Positions 46,137 through 54,506 of a stretch of 64,000 bases of DNA are shown here, one piece after another. The notes beneath the pieces were generated by a model. The model saw nothing but the letters and a program-made list of their open reading frames with translations. It searched no databases and had not been told where the DNA came from. This DNA is from Cellulophaga sp. BC115SP (GTDB lineage: Bacteria > Bacteroidota > Bacteroidia > Cytophagales > Spirosomataceae): positions 1-64,000 of the forward strand of contig NZ_JAAALB010000033.1 of NCBI RefSeq assembly GCF_009905545.1, written 5' to 3'. How positions within the stretch are numbered: the stretch's first letter is position 1; each line of letters starts with the position of its first letter. Both the position numbers and the translations under genes were made by a program.

Positions 46137-46934
46137 CCTAAATATTACCTGTACAAATCCGCTAGCAATATTGAATTTTTATCTCATTAAAAATGCTAAT
46201 TAACCTGTTCAGTGTAGTTCTGCTCCTATTTTAAATAAGATGACTTTATTGAAAAAACATAATGCCGATGATCAGCTACATTGGTGACATGATACGAATT
46301 GAGCAGCTAAAAATATTCATATTAAATTGTTGGTAAAAAGCACTGTTAGACCACTTGGCTCGAAACAGTGCATCTTTTTTTACGGCAATTGATATGAGGA
46401 AGATTAGTATTAATGCAAAATAAAATTGCATTAATATGCTTTAGGCAGTAAGCCGTATGCATTAGGCAAAAAAGCTTCAATTATTTCATGAGAAGTTCTT
46501 TTCAACTTTTATCTTACAGCTTAAAGCCTAGAGCTTAATGCGAGTAAAATTATTTTAATTTTGCCCACTATTTTATTACCTTCTATTATATTGGAGCTTC
46601 TGGAATGGAGTTAGAATAGCTTTCTGGCAAACGGAAAACTCTCATATCATTACTCATTGAAACACAGCTAATTATTTTTCAAGATAAAAAAATAAGGTGA
46701 CCTAATTGCTTAAGTCACCTTTTTCTCCAACTTCATCTGAAGTCTGGAATTACTAACCCGATATTAACGAATTACTCTGAGGCATTTGTTCTCATTGAGA
46801 ACTTCATGTTCCTAATAAACCTATCTTTGACATTACAAAGATGTACAATGCTTTTTATATATTTTTATTTATATTTTATAAGCTAATCATAAATAATATT
46901 TATACATTAATTCAAGTATCTGCATGCTAAAGCT
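46137..46934. other. Long non-coding stretch with two orphan terminators and a repeat copy
   Basis: No convincing protein gene in about 800 bp. GCACTGTT / AACAGTGC (46340-46371) with a following T-run is a full intrinsic terminator, but no gene precedes it. AGGTGAC / GTCACCT (46695-46720) with Ts on both strands is another. They hint at small transcripts. An inverted copy of the dispersed repeat lies between them. A tiny frame at about 46263 (24 codons) is too short to defend. No TAnnTTTG element was found before 46340. Confidence 0.5.
46409..46570 (-). repeat. Dispersed 160-bp repeat, full copy in inverse orientation
   Basis: Its reverse complement aligns along the whole length with the copy ending at 20888: GTGGGCAAAATTAAAATAA at one end, AAGCTCTAGGCTTTA, CTCATGAAATAATTGA, TTTTTTGCCTAATGC and a TAATGCA-type hairpin at the other end. 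Two near-full copies 25 kb apart define the element ends. Confidence 0.75.
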
Positions 46935-47666
46935 TTAAATATCTTTCTTGAAACTATAAAGAAATGGTGCTTTGTGGGATTTTCCTGTAAATTGTTTTTC
47001 ATGCCTGTTCAAAATTCCTTTTGCCAACATAGAACGCTGAAAAGTCGTTCGTCGAATATTTTGACCTAATATCAACTCATATACTGTCTGCAACTCTTTC
47101 ATGGTAAATCTTTCTGGTAAAAGATTCATACCCACTAACTTTTTATCTAAGTTGTCTCTCAATGTCTCAAGTGCCTTTGCGACGATCATGTTATGATCCT
47201 GCATAAGTGTAGGAAGTTGGTCAATATTATACCAACAACAACTGTCAGATAATTCATCTGGCTGTGGATTTACACCTTCGTAATTGATCAAGGCATAATA
47301 TCCCACCGAAATAAACCGATCTAATAACCAGCAATCCTCTACAGGGCTATTTCCACCCCCATTCATAATCATTTCCATCGCCTCAGGAATATATCTTTCG
47401 AGGCTTCCAAAAACATGAAACTGCTCCAAATAGATATTGTCTAGGCCTGTACGCTCTCGAAGTCCACGACGAACGGCATCGTCGAGACTCTCATTAATTT
47501 TGACAAAACCACCTGGTAAGGCAAACAATTTAGTATTATGATACTCCGAAATAAGAATCTTTAATTGCTTGCCATCGAAGCCAAAAATTACCGAATCATA
47601 AGCTATATGTGCTAAATATCCCGCTTCCTTCGCCGAAACCACCTGTGTAATATTTACTTTATCCAT
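46935..47666 (-). CDS. Nudix-type (NrtR/AraR-like) transcriptional regulator with degenerate Nudix box
   Basis: A 243-residue protein with an N-terminal Nudix fold (residues 18-150) and a C-terminal winged helix (about 170-240, including FTMKELQTVYELILGQ and RRTTFQRSMLAKGIL). The Nudix box reads GGFVKINESLDDAVRRGLRERTGL. The RE and EE positions of the catalytic helix are RG and ER, so hydrolase activity is probably lost and the domain serves as a ligand sensor. Regulators of this build in Bacteroidetes respond to sugars (AraR-like) or ADP-ribose compounds. It diverges from a carboxylesterase gene, and a perfect palindrome lies between them. Confidence 0.85.
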   Translation of the reverse strand: MDKVNITQVVSAKEAGYLAHIAYDSVIFGFDGKQLKILISEYHNTKLFALPGGFVKINESLDDAVRRGLRERTGLDNIYLEQFHVFGSLERYIPEAMEMIMNGGGNSPVEDCWLLDRFISVGYYALINYEGVNPQPDELSDSCCWYNIDQLPTLMQDHNMIVAKALETLRDNLDKKLVGMNLLPERFTMKELQTVYELILGQNIRRTTFQRSMLAKGILNRHEKQFTGKSHKAPFLYSFKKDI

Positions 47667-47719
47667 TGTCGAATATAAAAAAAATCTATGAAATAATTGT
47701 ATTATTTAGTTTTTCAAAC

Positions 47720-47748
47720 TACTATTGTCAGCGAATGAGACAATAGTA
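47720..47748. promoter_or_regulatory. Candidate operator between the Nudix regulator and the esterase
   Basis: TACTATTGTC (47720-47729) and GACAATAGTA (47739-47748) are perfect 10-bp inverted arms with a 9-bp spacer. They end 21 bp before the esterase ATG and lie 53 bp from the regulator start. No T-run follows. This is the natural site for the Nudix-type regulator. Confidence 0.6.
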
Positions 47749-47769
47749 AAACATTCAGAACAATATCCA

Positions 47770-49398
47770 ATGAAAATCCTCAAATCTAGTATTGCTGTGA
47801 TTGCTTTGTGCGCATCCAGCATCTCTATGGCACAACATGCCGAAAATGCTTACGCTTTCCCTGTTCAAGTGAATGTTGAACAAGGAATCATTGAAGGCGA
47901 ATTTGACGTTCGCAACAATATTCAGAGCTACAAAGGTATTCCTTTTGCCAAACCACCTGTTGGCGACCTTCGCTGGAAAGCTCCACAAGCACCTGATAAA
48001 TGGTCGGGCGTTCGCCAAACTAAGAAATTTGGTCCAAGAGCAGTACAACCTGCTTTGTTTGGTGACATGGGTTTCCGCAGCGACGGCATGAGCGAAGACT
48101 GCCTTTACCTAAATGTATGGTCACCTGCCAAGTCAAATGACGAAAAATTACCTGTTTTGGTATATTTCTATGGCGGTGGTTTCGCTGCTGGCGATGGTTC
48201 AGAGTATCGTTATGATGGCGAAAATATGGCAAAAAAAGGAATTGTAACAGTAACTGTCAATTATCGTCTGAATATTTTCGGATTTTTCTCACACCCTGAA
48301 TTAAGTAAAGAAACGTCATATAAAGGTTCAGGTAATTATGGCTTGCTTGACCAAAACGCAGCCTTAAAATGGGTACAAGCTAATATTGCCAAATTTGGAG
48401 GCGATCCCAAAAGAGTAACTATTGCAGGCGAATCAGCTGGTTCGGCATCGGTAAGTGCTCAAATGGCTTCTCCCCTATCCAAAAACCTTATTGCAGGAGC
48501 TATTGGCGAAAGTGGCTCGTTATTAACCGCAACTCCTTTGGCTGATGCCGAAAAACTCGGAGTTGATTTTGCGACAAAAGCAGGCGCTAAATCGTTAAAA
48601 GATTTGCGTGCGCTATCTACTTTTGAGCTATACCAAAAATATAGAGCACAAAATGCTGGTTTCAGAACAACGCTAGATGGGTATTTTTTCCCAAAAACTT
48701 TTACCGAAATTTTTGAGTCAAAACAACAAGCAATGGTTCCATTGATGCTAGGCTGGAATTCGGAGGAAATGAACTACCGTGCTCTTATGGCTGGCAAAGA
48801 GTTGAACAATGAAAATTATGCCCAGCGTGTAAAAGAATTATACGGTGCTAAAGCTGAAGAAGTTTTAAGACTTTACCCAGCGGGAGCTCCAGAAGTAACT
48901 GAACAATCTGCAACAGATTTGGCTGGTGACCGTTTTATTGGTTTTAGTACTTGGAAATGGTTTGATTTACATAGAAAAAATAGCGAACAGCCTGTGTATC
49001 GTTATTTCTACGCACAACCTCGTCCAGATATGCGTGAAAGCGATTTGGAAGCGGGTTTAGCAGGTGGCGTAATCAAAAAAGACAAAAATGCCCCAAAAGC
49101 TCCGAAGCCTAAAGGCGCTGTTCACTCTGCCGAAATTGAATATGCTATGGGAAACTTAGCGACCAACAAGGTATATGCTTGGACAGAAGACGATTATAAA
49201 GTATCGGAAACGATGATGAACTATTTTGCAAATTTCATCAAAACAGGTAATCCAAACGGTGAAAAATTGCCGAATTGGCCAGCAGCCAAGAATGAAGAAA
49301 AGCCAGAAGTGTTAATCATTAATGCCAATACCAAGGCAGTTCGTTCAGAAAATGAAGCGAGATATTTCTTTTTAGATAGAGATTTTCTGAAAAAATAA
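47770..49398 (+). CDS. Secreted type-B carboxylesterase
   Basis: About 542 residues from the ATG at 47770 (MKILKSSIAVIALCASSISMAQ, a good signal peptide). The frame is open 45 bp upstream, but that stretch contains the candidate operator. The alpha/beta-hydrolase has the oxyanion motif VYFYGGGFAAG, nucleophile serine in IAGESAGSASV, an acidic residue in GWNSEEMN and histidine in AVHSAEIEYAMGN, all in family order. Substrates of this family vary widely. Proximity to a sugar-type Nudix regulator and to xylan loci makes a feruloyl or glycan ester possible, without proof. Confidence 0.9.
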   Translation: MKILKSSIAVIALCASSISMAQHAENAYAFPVQVNVEQGIIEGEFDVRNNIQSYKGIPFAKPPVGDLRWKAPQAPDKWSGVRQTKKFGPRAVQPALFGDMGFRSDGMSEDCLYLNVWSPAKSNDEKLPVLVYFYGGGFAAGDGSEYRYDGENMAKKGIVTVTVNYRLNIFGFFSHPELSKETSYKGSGNYGLLDQNAALKWVQANIAKFGGDPKRVTIAGESAGSASVSAQMASPLSKNLIAGAIGESGSLLTATPLADAEKLGVDFATKAGAKSLKDLRALSTFELYQKYRAQNAGFRTTLDGYFFPKTFTEIFESKQQAMVPLMLGWNSEEMNYRALMAGKELNNENYAQRVKELYGAKAEEVLRLYPAGAPEVTEQSATDLAGDRFIGFSTWKWFDLHRKNSEQPVYRYFYAQPRPDMRESDLEAGLAGGVIKKDKNAPKAPKPKGAVHSAEIEYAMGNLATNKVYAWTEDDYKVSETMMNYFANFIKTGNPNGEKLPNWPAAKNEEKPEVLIINANTKAVRSENEARYFFLDRDFLKK

Positions 49399-49403
49399 TA
49401 TCT

Positions 49404-49513
49404 TAATTATTTGGCTTTAGGCCGTAGGCATTATGCAGAAAAGCTTCCATACTCCACAAGTTTTTAGCATACGGTACAAAGCCTAGAGCTTAAAGCTGGA
49501 ATTTTACCCAGTA
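49404..49513 (-). repeat. Dispersed 160-bp repeat, diverged copy
   Basis: Contains TTTAGGCCGTAGGCATTATGC, AAAGCTTCCAT, AAGCCTAGAGCTTAAAGC and AATTTTACCC in the same order and orientation as the copy at 46.4 kb, with a shortened end. It lies 5 bp after the esterase stop codon. Confidence 0.6.
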
Positions 49514-49520
49514 ACCCCAA

Positions 49521-49577
49521 AAAGTGCTAGCGGCACAAAGTGAGTGAATAAAACTCACTTTGTGCCGCTAGCACTTT
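49521..49577. repeat. Perfect 25-bp inverted repeat between esterase and parB
   Basis: Arms at 49521-49545 and 49553-49577 are exact complements over 25 bp, with a 7-nt loop (GAATAAA). The arms begin AAAGTGCTAGCGGCACAAAG. The two genes converge on it, so a bidirectional terminator is one reading. It is far longer than needed and has only short T-runs. Position at the end of the partition operon also permits a centromere (parS-like) role. Confidence 0.8.
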
Positions 49578-49593
49578 GTCCCTGTTCACTCTA

Positions 49594-50565
49594 TTACAAT
49601 TTTATCAAACCCAATGCTATTGCTTCAGGAAAAGAGATTTCATCTTGAAAATCTGGCTCAATAATAACACCTTCGCCTAGTTCTCGTAAATGTCTCCACT
49701 CCGCTTCTAGTCCATTTTCTAGTATAAAACTACCTCTTACAATCAAACTCAAGTGTGCTACATTTGCTTTTTTCATGCTAGCACTTACTTTTTTCAATGC
49801 TTCTGTTTGCTTAATAGAATTGGTTTGAGCTATTTCTTGAGATTTATTTGAGACTACCGCCTGAAGCTCTTCTAGTGATTCTACGGGTTTTTCTACGGTA
49901 GCCTTGGCTAATTGTTGAATCAGTTTTTTCTCAATTTTTTTGCTTCCTTCTAAAACTTGCTGTTTTAAGGCACCTTGCATTTTGTCAATTCCTTGCGCAA
50001 AAACGGCATCACGTTTAATGGTGGCAGGACTTACTTTAAATTCCTCAGCCAACACAGATGCTGTATCTACAATATCGGTGTAAGTGCCACGCAAACCACC
50101 TTGGCGGTTTTTCATACGTTGATACTTTAGACCTCTAAAATACGAAAGCTGCTCGACAGTCATATTTCGGCGTCCTACCTGAAAGTCAATCATAAAATCT
50201 TTTACTTCGTCTATCGAAGGAAAAGTCATCAAGTCAATTTGAAAATCGACTCTATTTTTCTGACAAATTTCATAACGGTGATGGCCATCAAACAACACGA
50301 AAGCAGGCTCACTAGGCGTAGGATGGCTTGGATTTATTAATCCTTGCGTTGTATCCCAAACCAACAATGGTGTACGACAGCCATTGGCAATAATGCTATC
50401 TTCTAAAGATTTATATTCTTCGGCGCTCAAACTCGGAATAAATTCTTTGAGCTCTGGTAAAACCAAAAGGTTCTTCTTTACATTTTCAGATGAAATTAAC
50501 TTATTGTTTTTGAGCGTATTAGCAGTATTAATAGCTACCTGTTTTTTAAAATCTATCCCTTTCAT
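49594..50565 (-). CDS. parB: ParB-family partition protein
   Basis: A 323-residue ParB/Srx-fold DNA-binding protein. The N-terminal half holds the nucleotide-binding region with VLFDGHHRYEI (in place of GERR) and FQVGRRNMT. A helix-turn-helix part follows around SVLAEEFKVSPATIKRDAVFAQG, then a lysine-rich coiled region. The last 50 residues (from LSLIVRG to IALGLIKL) form a small domain not recognised. It lies 8 bp after parA, so they are one operon. It should load at a centromere-like site on the replicon and guide its segregation. Confidence 0.85.
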   Translation of the reverse strand: MKGIDFKKQVAINTANTLKNNKLISSENVKKNLLVLPELKEFIPSLSAEEYKSLEDSIIANGCRTPLLVWDTTQGLINPSHPTPSEPAFVLFDGHHRYEICQKNRVDFQIDLMTFPSIDEVKDFMIDFQVGRRNMTVEQLSYFRGLKYQRMKNRQGGLRGTYTDIVDTASVLAEEFKVSPATIKRDAVFAQGIDKMQGALKQQVLEGSKKIEKKLIQQLAKATVEKPVESLEELQAVVSNKSQEIAQTNSIKQTEALKKVSASMKKANVAHLSLIVRGSFILENGLEAEWRHLRELGEGVIIEPDFQDEISFPEAIALGLIKL

Positions 50566-50573
50566 ACCCCTTG

Positions 50574-51551
50574 TTAGTTATTAATCACTTGCAAATATTC
50601 AACGTATTCATCACAAAAATCTTTGTAACATTTATAGGCTTCCGACGACGCATTCAATGTTCCTAAGGTAGCTTGTAAAGCCTGAGATTTTTGAAAATCA
50701 ATCAAGTGTCTAATTTCGGTATTGAACACCCTAAAATCACTTCCCATGTTAGCTCTCAACGCTTCTTTGAAGCCATCGTGAACGGTATTCTTTTTGACCA
50801 TCGTAAAAACAATTCCATCCAAGGTCAAGTCACGATTGGTATGTGTTTTTACTTCGCTGATACGGTTTAACAAAGAGTTTAGTCCCTTCAAAGATGATGA
50901 CTCAGGAAGCATTGCAATGAGGGTAGAGTTGGATGCATTCAATGCTGATACGGTCAACTTACTCAAACTTGGAGGGCAATCGATGAGAATATAGTCGTAT
51001 TCCTCCAAAAGCGGCTCAATTTTATGCTTTAATCGAACGTCACCACCTACTTTTGATAACAAATCAACCTCGATTTCTGCTAAAGTAATATCGGATGGTG
51101 CCAACCAAAGGTTTTCTAAAATCTGAACTGTAGGTAATTGGATATCGGTAAATAGGCAATCTGCAATTTGCAATTCAGGATTTTCTATGCCCAAAATTTG
51201 AGATAAATTACCTTGTGGGTCAAAATCAATAAGTAATACTTTAAAGCCTTTTCTGACTAATGTTTCACCCAAACAGGCTGTCGTGGTAGTTTTTCCAACT
51301 CCACCTTTGTGATTTACAATCGAGATTACGCGAGCACTTTGATAGAGGTATTCGTTATAGCCATACTTGCGTAAAATAGGTTCTAATTTGGCCAAATCAT
51401 CTTCGCTGAGTTTTCGAGAACCATTCGAATTGAAAACTAAATCTAATTTGCGTTTGGGTAATCCTGCTTCGTCATTAACTCCATTGACACTAAGGGATGG
51501 GTTATGGCGAAAAAAAGAGACTATTTTCTCTAAAGTCAGGTTGCTTCTCAT
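50574..51551 (-). CDS. parA: ParA-family partition ATPase
   Basis: A 325-residue partition ATPase. About 65 N-terminal residues (with NGVNDEAGLPKRKLDLVF) look like a helix-turn-helix domain, as in type Ia plasmid ParA proteins that repress their own operon. The deviant Walker A is NHKGGVGKTTTT, Walker A' is LLIDFDPQGNLS, and Walker B is YDYILIDCPPSLS. It lies between the initiator gene and parB on the same strand. It moves the replicon along the nucleoid together with ParB. Confidence 0.93.
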   Translation of the reverse strand: MRSNLTLEKIVSFFRHNPSLSVNGVNDEAGLPKRKLDLVFNSNGSRKLSEDDLAKLEPILRKYGYNEYLYQSARVISIVNHKGGVGKTTTTACLGETLVRKGFKVLLIDFDPQGNLSQILGIENPELQIADCLFTDIQLPTVQILENLWLAPSDITLAEIEVDLLSKVGGDVRLKHKIEPLLEEYDYILIDCPPSLSKLTVSALNASNSTLIAMLPESSSLKGLNSLLNRISEVKTHTNRDLTLDGIVFTMVKKNTVHDGFKEALRANMGSDFRVFNTEIRHLIDFQKSQALQATLGTLNASSEAYKCYKDFCDEYVEYLQVINN

Positions 51552-51601
51552 AAATATTGTTTCGTAAACTTGATACTATGATCAAATAATGTGTTGATTT
51601 T

Positions 51602-53062
51602 CTAGAAATAATTTAACCCTAATGCTTTGGCTTGGGCGCCGTAATGTTTCACTAAACCTTCAAACAGATTCAAATCGTGATAGTGTTCGAGCGTTGTAAT
51701 GACTATTGCTTCAAATCCCGTGTTTTCATTAAAATAGGCCAAAAAGCTATCAAGGCTAATTTCTGTACCTACTTTGGATACGTAGCTGTCATAATAAATC
51801 GCAGAAAAAGCAGAAGTATTGAGCGAATTCAAAACCCTTTGATACAATTGATGATTCTGTTGAAGTGACTCTAACACCAATTTTTTCTTTTGCTTGTACA
51901 CTTCATGTAAAAAATCATCTTGCTGTTGCTTAAGTTGCTCAAGTTGAAGTTTTTCATTTTCCGACTTCTTCAATACCGCCTTCAGTACTCGCTTTTCTTC
52001 TTCTACAGCCTTTTGGCGCTCTACCAGTTGCGATGAGCTAACAATGGTTTTGAGATATGCAGGAATATTCTTGATTTTCTTGGGCTCTTTCTCCAGTTCT
52101 GTTTGTACATATTCCACACCCAAAATCACCTGTTCGATAGGATATTGCTCAAGCCAATTCTGCAACGTCGACGAGTCTATCCCCCAAACTTGTACAATTC
52201 CAGAAAGTCTCTGCAAAGTACTTGACTCAAAATTGGGTTGGGTATTTGACTCGACCACTTCATAATTTGAATCTTCTGCTTCTTGACTCGTTGGATTAGT
52301 CTCTACTTCCAACTGAGCTTGCGTTTTGTTAGGGTTTTTCCGAATCACAAATTGCAGAGCTACTACTTTTTTGCCTTCTTTGATTTCATTAAAATCAAAA
52401 ATCAAATCAGAGTTTTTAATCAGCTCGTCTTGCGCTTTGACAACTACTTTTTGCTTAAACAAACCGTATAACTCATATTTGTTTTCGAGATTAAACATCC
52501 GACGCATTTCTTCTACGGTAAATTGAAACTTGCCGAAACGCTCAAACTCTTTACAAAAACCATAAAACCGAATAGCATACACACTATCCATCGACACGAT
52601 GTTGCGCACATCGATGTAAGTAAAATTCTTTTTGAGTTGCAACAAATAAGCATCCAACATAGGCGGAAACAAAAAACTAAACGCGCCCTCTTTTTTGTGA
52701 TATTCGATTTGTGCTAAAATGTTGGCCACTTTCCACCCTCGCTCATCTTCCAAGAAGATTTCTTTCTTCATCAACTTCCGTGACTCCTTTTCCAACAGGT
52801 TGTAGAGATAATCACTAGTTTTTGTTTTTAGAAACTGAGATACTTCCGAAACCTTCACTTTGGTCACCTTAAAACCAGAAGAAGTCTGGTCTGTATTTAA
52901 AACCAAAAAGTGAAAAATCTTCATTTGAAAGGCTGTTAAGTCAAACCTTGCATTGAGCAATGGATTTCCCAACACCACCATGTAAGAACTACTGGAGATT
53001 CGCTCCAATGCTTCTATTTCTTTGTTTTCTTGGGTAGTTCTCTTTTTAATACCTTGCTTCAT
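51602..53062 (-). CDS. repB: Rep_3-type plasmid replication initiator (RepB family)
   Basis: About 486 residues from the ATG at 53062 (MKQGIKKRTTQE). An upstream TTG (53089) is a less likely start. Two winged-helix domains typical of Rep_3 initiators (RepE, RepA, Pi) cover residues 30-260: MVVLGNPLLNARFDLTAFQMKIFHFLV, NIVSMDSVYAIRFYGFCKEFERFGKF, and FTVEEMRRMFNLENKYELYGLFKQKVV. The extra 220 C-terminal residues are charged and include a coiled coil (about 345-400). It binds the iterons directly upstream of its own gene and starts replication. Rep_3 initiators mark plasmids and chromids rather than main chromosomes. Confidence 0.92.
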   Translation of the reverse strand: MKQGIKKRTTQENKEIEALERISSSSYMVVLGNPLLNARFDLTAFQMKIFHFLVLNTDQTSSGFKVTKVKVSEVSQFLKTKTSDYLYNLLEKESRKLMKKEIFLEDERGWKVANILAQIEYHKKEGAFSFLFPPMLDAYLLQLKKNFTYIDVRNIVSMDSVYAIRFYGFCKEFERFGKFQFTVEEMRRMFNLENKYELYGLFKQKVVVKAQDELIKNSDLIFDFNEIKEGKKVVALQFVIRKNPNKTQAQLEVETNPTSQEAEDSNYEVVESNTQPNFESSTLQRLSGIVQVWGIDSSTLQNWLEQYPIEQVILGVEYVQTELEKEPKKIKNIPAYLKTIVSSSQLVERQKAVEEEKRVLKAVLKKSENEKLQLEQLKQQQDDFLHEVYKQKKKLVLESLQQNHQLYQRVLNSLNTSAFSAIYYDSYVSKVGTEISLDSFLAYFNENTGFEAIVITTLEHYHDLNLFEGLVKHYGAQAKALGLNYF

Positions 53063-53111
53063 AGTTAATCTCTCATCATATTCTTTCAAAATTTATATAT
53101 ATCAAAAATAG

Positions 53112-53182
53112 TGATTCAATTTTGTATCAAAATTACAAGAATATTTTATTAATGCAAGTAAAATAGATTCAAAATTGTATCA
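53112..53182 (-). promoter_or_regulatory. repB promoter with two operator sites
   Basis: On the minus strand TAATTTTG (53128-53135) matches TAnnTTTG. It is overlapped by the near-palindrome TGATTCAATTTTGTATCA (53112-53129). A second copy, AGATTCAAAATTGTATCA, lies at 53165-53182. Their half-sites share TTCAAAA and TTxTAT elements with the iterons, as expected when initiator dimers repress the rep gene. Confidence 0.6.
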
Positions 53183-53236
53183 TTGTAAGATTTATAAATG
53201 CTCCTAGAAATTGTATTTTTCCGATATTACAAATAA

Positions 53237-53361
53237 CACTCTAAAAGTTATACTTGGCACTTCAAAAGTTATATTAACACACTCCAAAAGTTATATTAAC
53301 ACACTCTAAAAGTTATACTTGACACTTCAAAAGTTATATTAAGCACTCTAAAAGTTATATT
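53237..53361 (+). other. Replication origin: six tandem iterons
   Basis: Six directly repeated copies of CACTYYAAAAGTTATAYT start at 53237, 53258, 53280, 53302, 53323 and 53344, so they recur every 21-22 bp, two helical turns. This is the standard Rep_3 iteron array. It lies between the repB promoter and an extremely AT-rich tract (about 53430-53580) that could be the unwinding element. Confidence 0.9.
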
Positions 53362-54468
53362 AACACTATGTAAAAAACTGAAAATCAATTAGTTACGCAG
53401 GAGGAAATATTAGGAAATACTTAAGGAAATAAAAAAGAAATACTCTCAAATGTAAAAAGTGAGATTTTTTTGATTGTTTTTTGAAGAAAAAAAATTGGAT
53501 AAAAATAAAGGATACTTTTAAAGTCAAAATCCACTTTTTTTTGTAAAACTCCTACTTTGTGTGAAATAAGAATTTTTGCGCCAACACTTCAAAAGTTATA
53601 TTTAAAATGTTTTGGCGAAATTTAATCCTTTATGGCAACACTCTAAAAGTTATGGTTAAAAAGTACTCTATTTTGTTTAGTCTGTAGAGTCACTAGATAA
53701 TTAGTGCTTTTTTGCCTTGAAATCTTCGATTTAAGACACTTTTATAGTTCTTGTGTGTAAATACTTCACTTAAACTTAAAATGTTGCTAAAAAACGTGGT
53801 TTATGGAGGTTTTACTCAAATGACTTGAATAAAAATCTTAGAAAGCAAGTTGAATCAAAATTTTCTGAGGATTTTAATCTTCATATCAATATCCTCATTC
53901 CTTAGAGCAAAGTATCACGATGATACTTTGCTCTAACGTAACGAACCTGATGAATGTGAAAAGATGAGTGTTGGTGAAGGATTCAAGGTTGAGTTCTTGG
54001 TCAATGCACAAACGAGTAAACTTATTGTGTCGGTTTTAGGTGGTTGTTTGTGTATGCTTTGAAAATTTAGGAAAGAATACTGAATTTATGAGCGAGTTGA
54101 AAGGTAAGAGTTTCAGCTGTTGATGTTCTAGTCTTGAACGGATTACATTTAACAAATAGGTTCTCAAACAATTATGCTTTGAAGCGCATAAGAAAACTTG
54201 GTAAGATGAAGTATAATTAATAATAAATTATTTTGAAATTTTCAAAAGTAGCAAAATTGGATACTTCATAAAAAGTGCGTTTTCAAGAAAATTAAGCAGA
54301 AAAGCAAAGTGTCACAGTGATACTTTGCCCCTCTTTCACACTTCAAAAGTTATATTTAGAAGCCTCAATAATATAACTTTTGAAGTGTGATTTTAGAAAA
54401 TTTGATTGATTTTTGTGGAACAAAATGGCTAAATTATCTAAGGTTTTGGTACTGACATTAGTCAAAAA
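53362..54468. other. Remainder of the origin region, with four outlying iterons and palindromes
   Basis: No gene in about 1.1 kb. Further iterons lie at 53585-53602, 53639-53656, 54339-54356 and, inverted, 54370-54387. The last two face each other. AT-rich sequence with long A and T runs fills 53430-53580. Two palindromes of the AAAGTRTCA family are present: TTAGAGCAAAGTATCA with its exact complement (53902-53936) and GCAAAGTGTCAC near 54304-54328. A DnaA box of good quality was not found. Confidence 0.7.
53902..53936. repeat. Palindrome with 16-bp perfect arms in the origin region
   Basis: Arms at 53902-53917 and 53921-53936 around CGA. Core AAAGTATCA...TGATACTTT, the same family as 1398-1418, 54304-54328 and 58496-58530. 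Confidence 0.8.
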
Positions 54469-54502
54469 AAATCCCATCAAAGGTCTATTTTTGATGGGAT
54501 TT
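54469..54502 (-). terminator. Terminator of the EEP-family gene
   Basis: Perfect 13-bp arms, AAATCCCATCAAA and its complement. On the minus strand it is followed by a run of seven or more T, 5 bp beyond the stop codon. Confidence 0.88.
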
Positions 54503-54506
54503 GAAA

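Noticed and set aside
46263-46337. A 24-codon frame (MPMISYIGDMIRIEQL...) with LysR-like flavour
   Set aside because: Too short, no promoter and no conservation evidence. Chance similarity is likely.
53237-53361. CRISPR-like regular repeats
   Set aside because: Repeats of 18 bp recur every 21-22 bp with no real spacers and lie next to a Rep_3 gene, so they are iterons.
54414-54422. DnaA box TGTGGAACA
   Set aside because: Two mismatches to the consensus and outside the AT-rich part of the origin.
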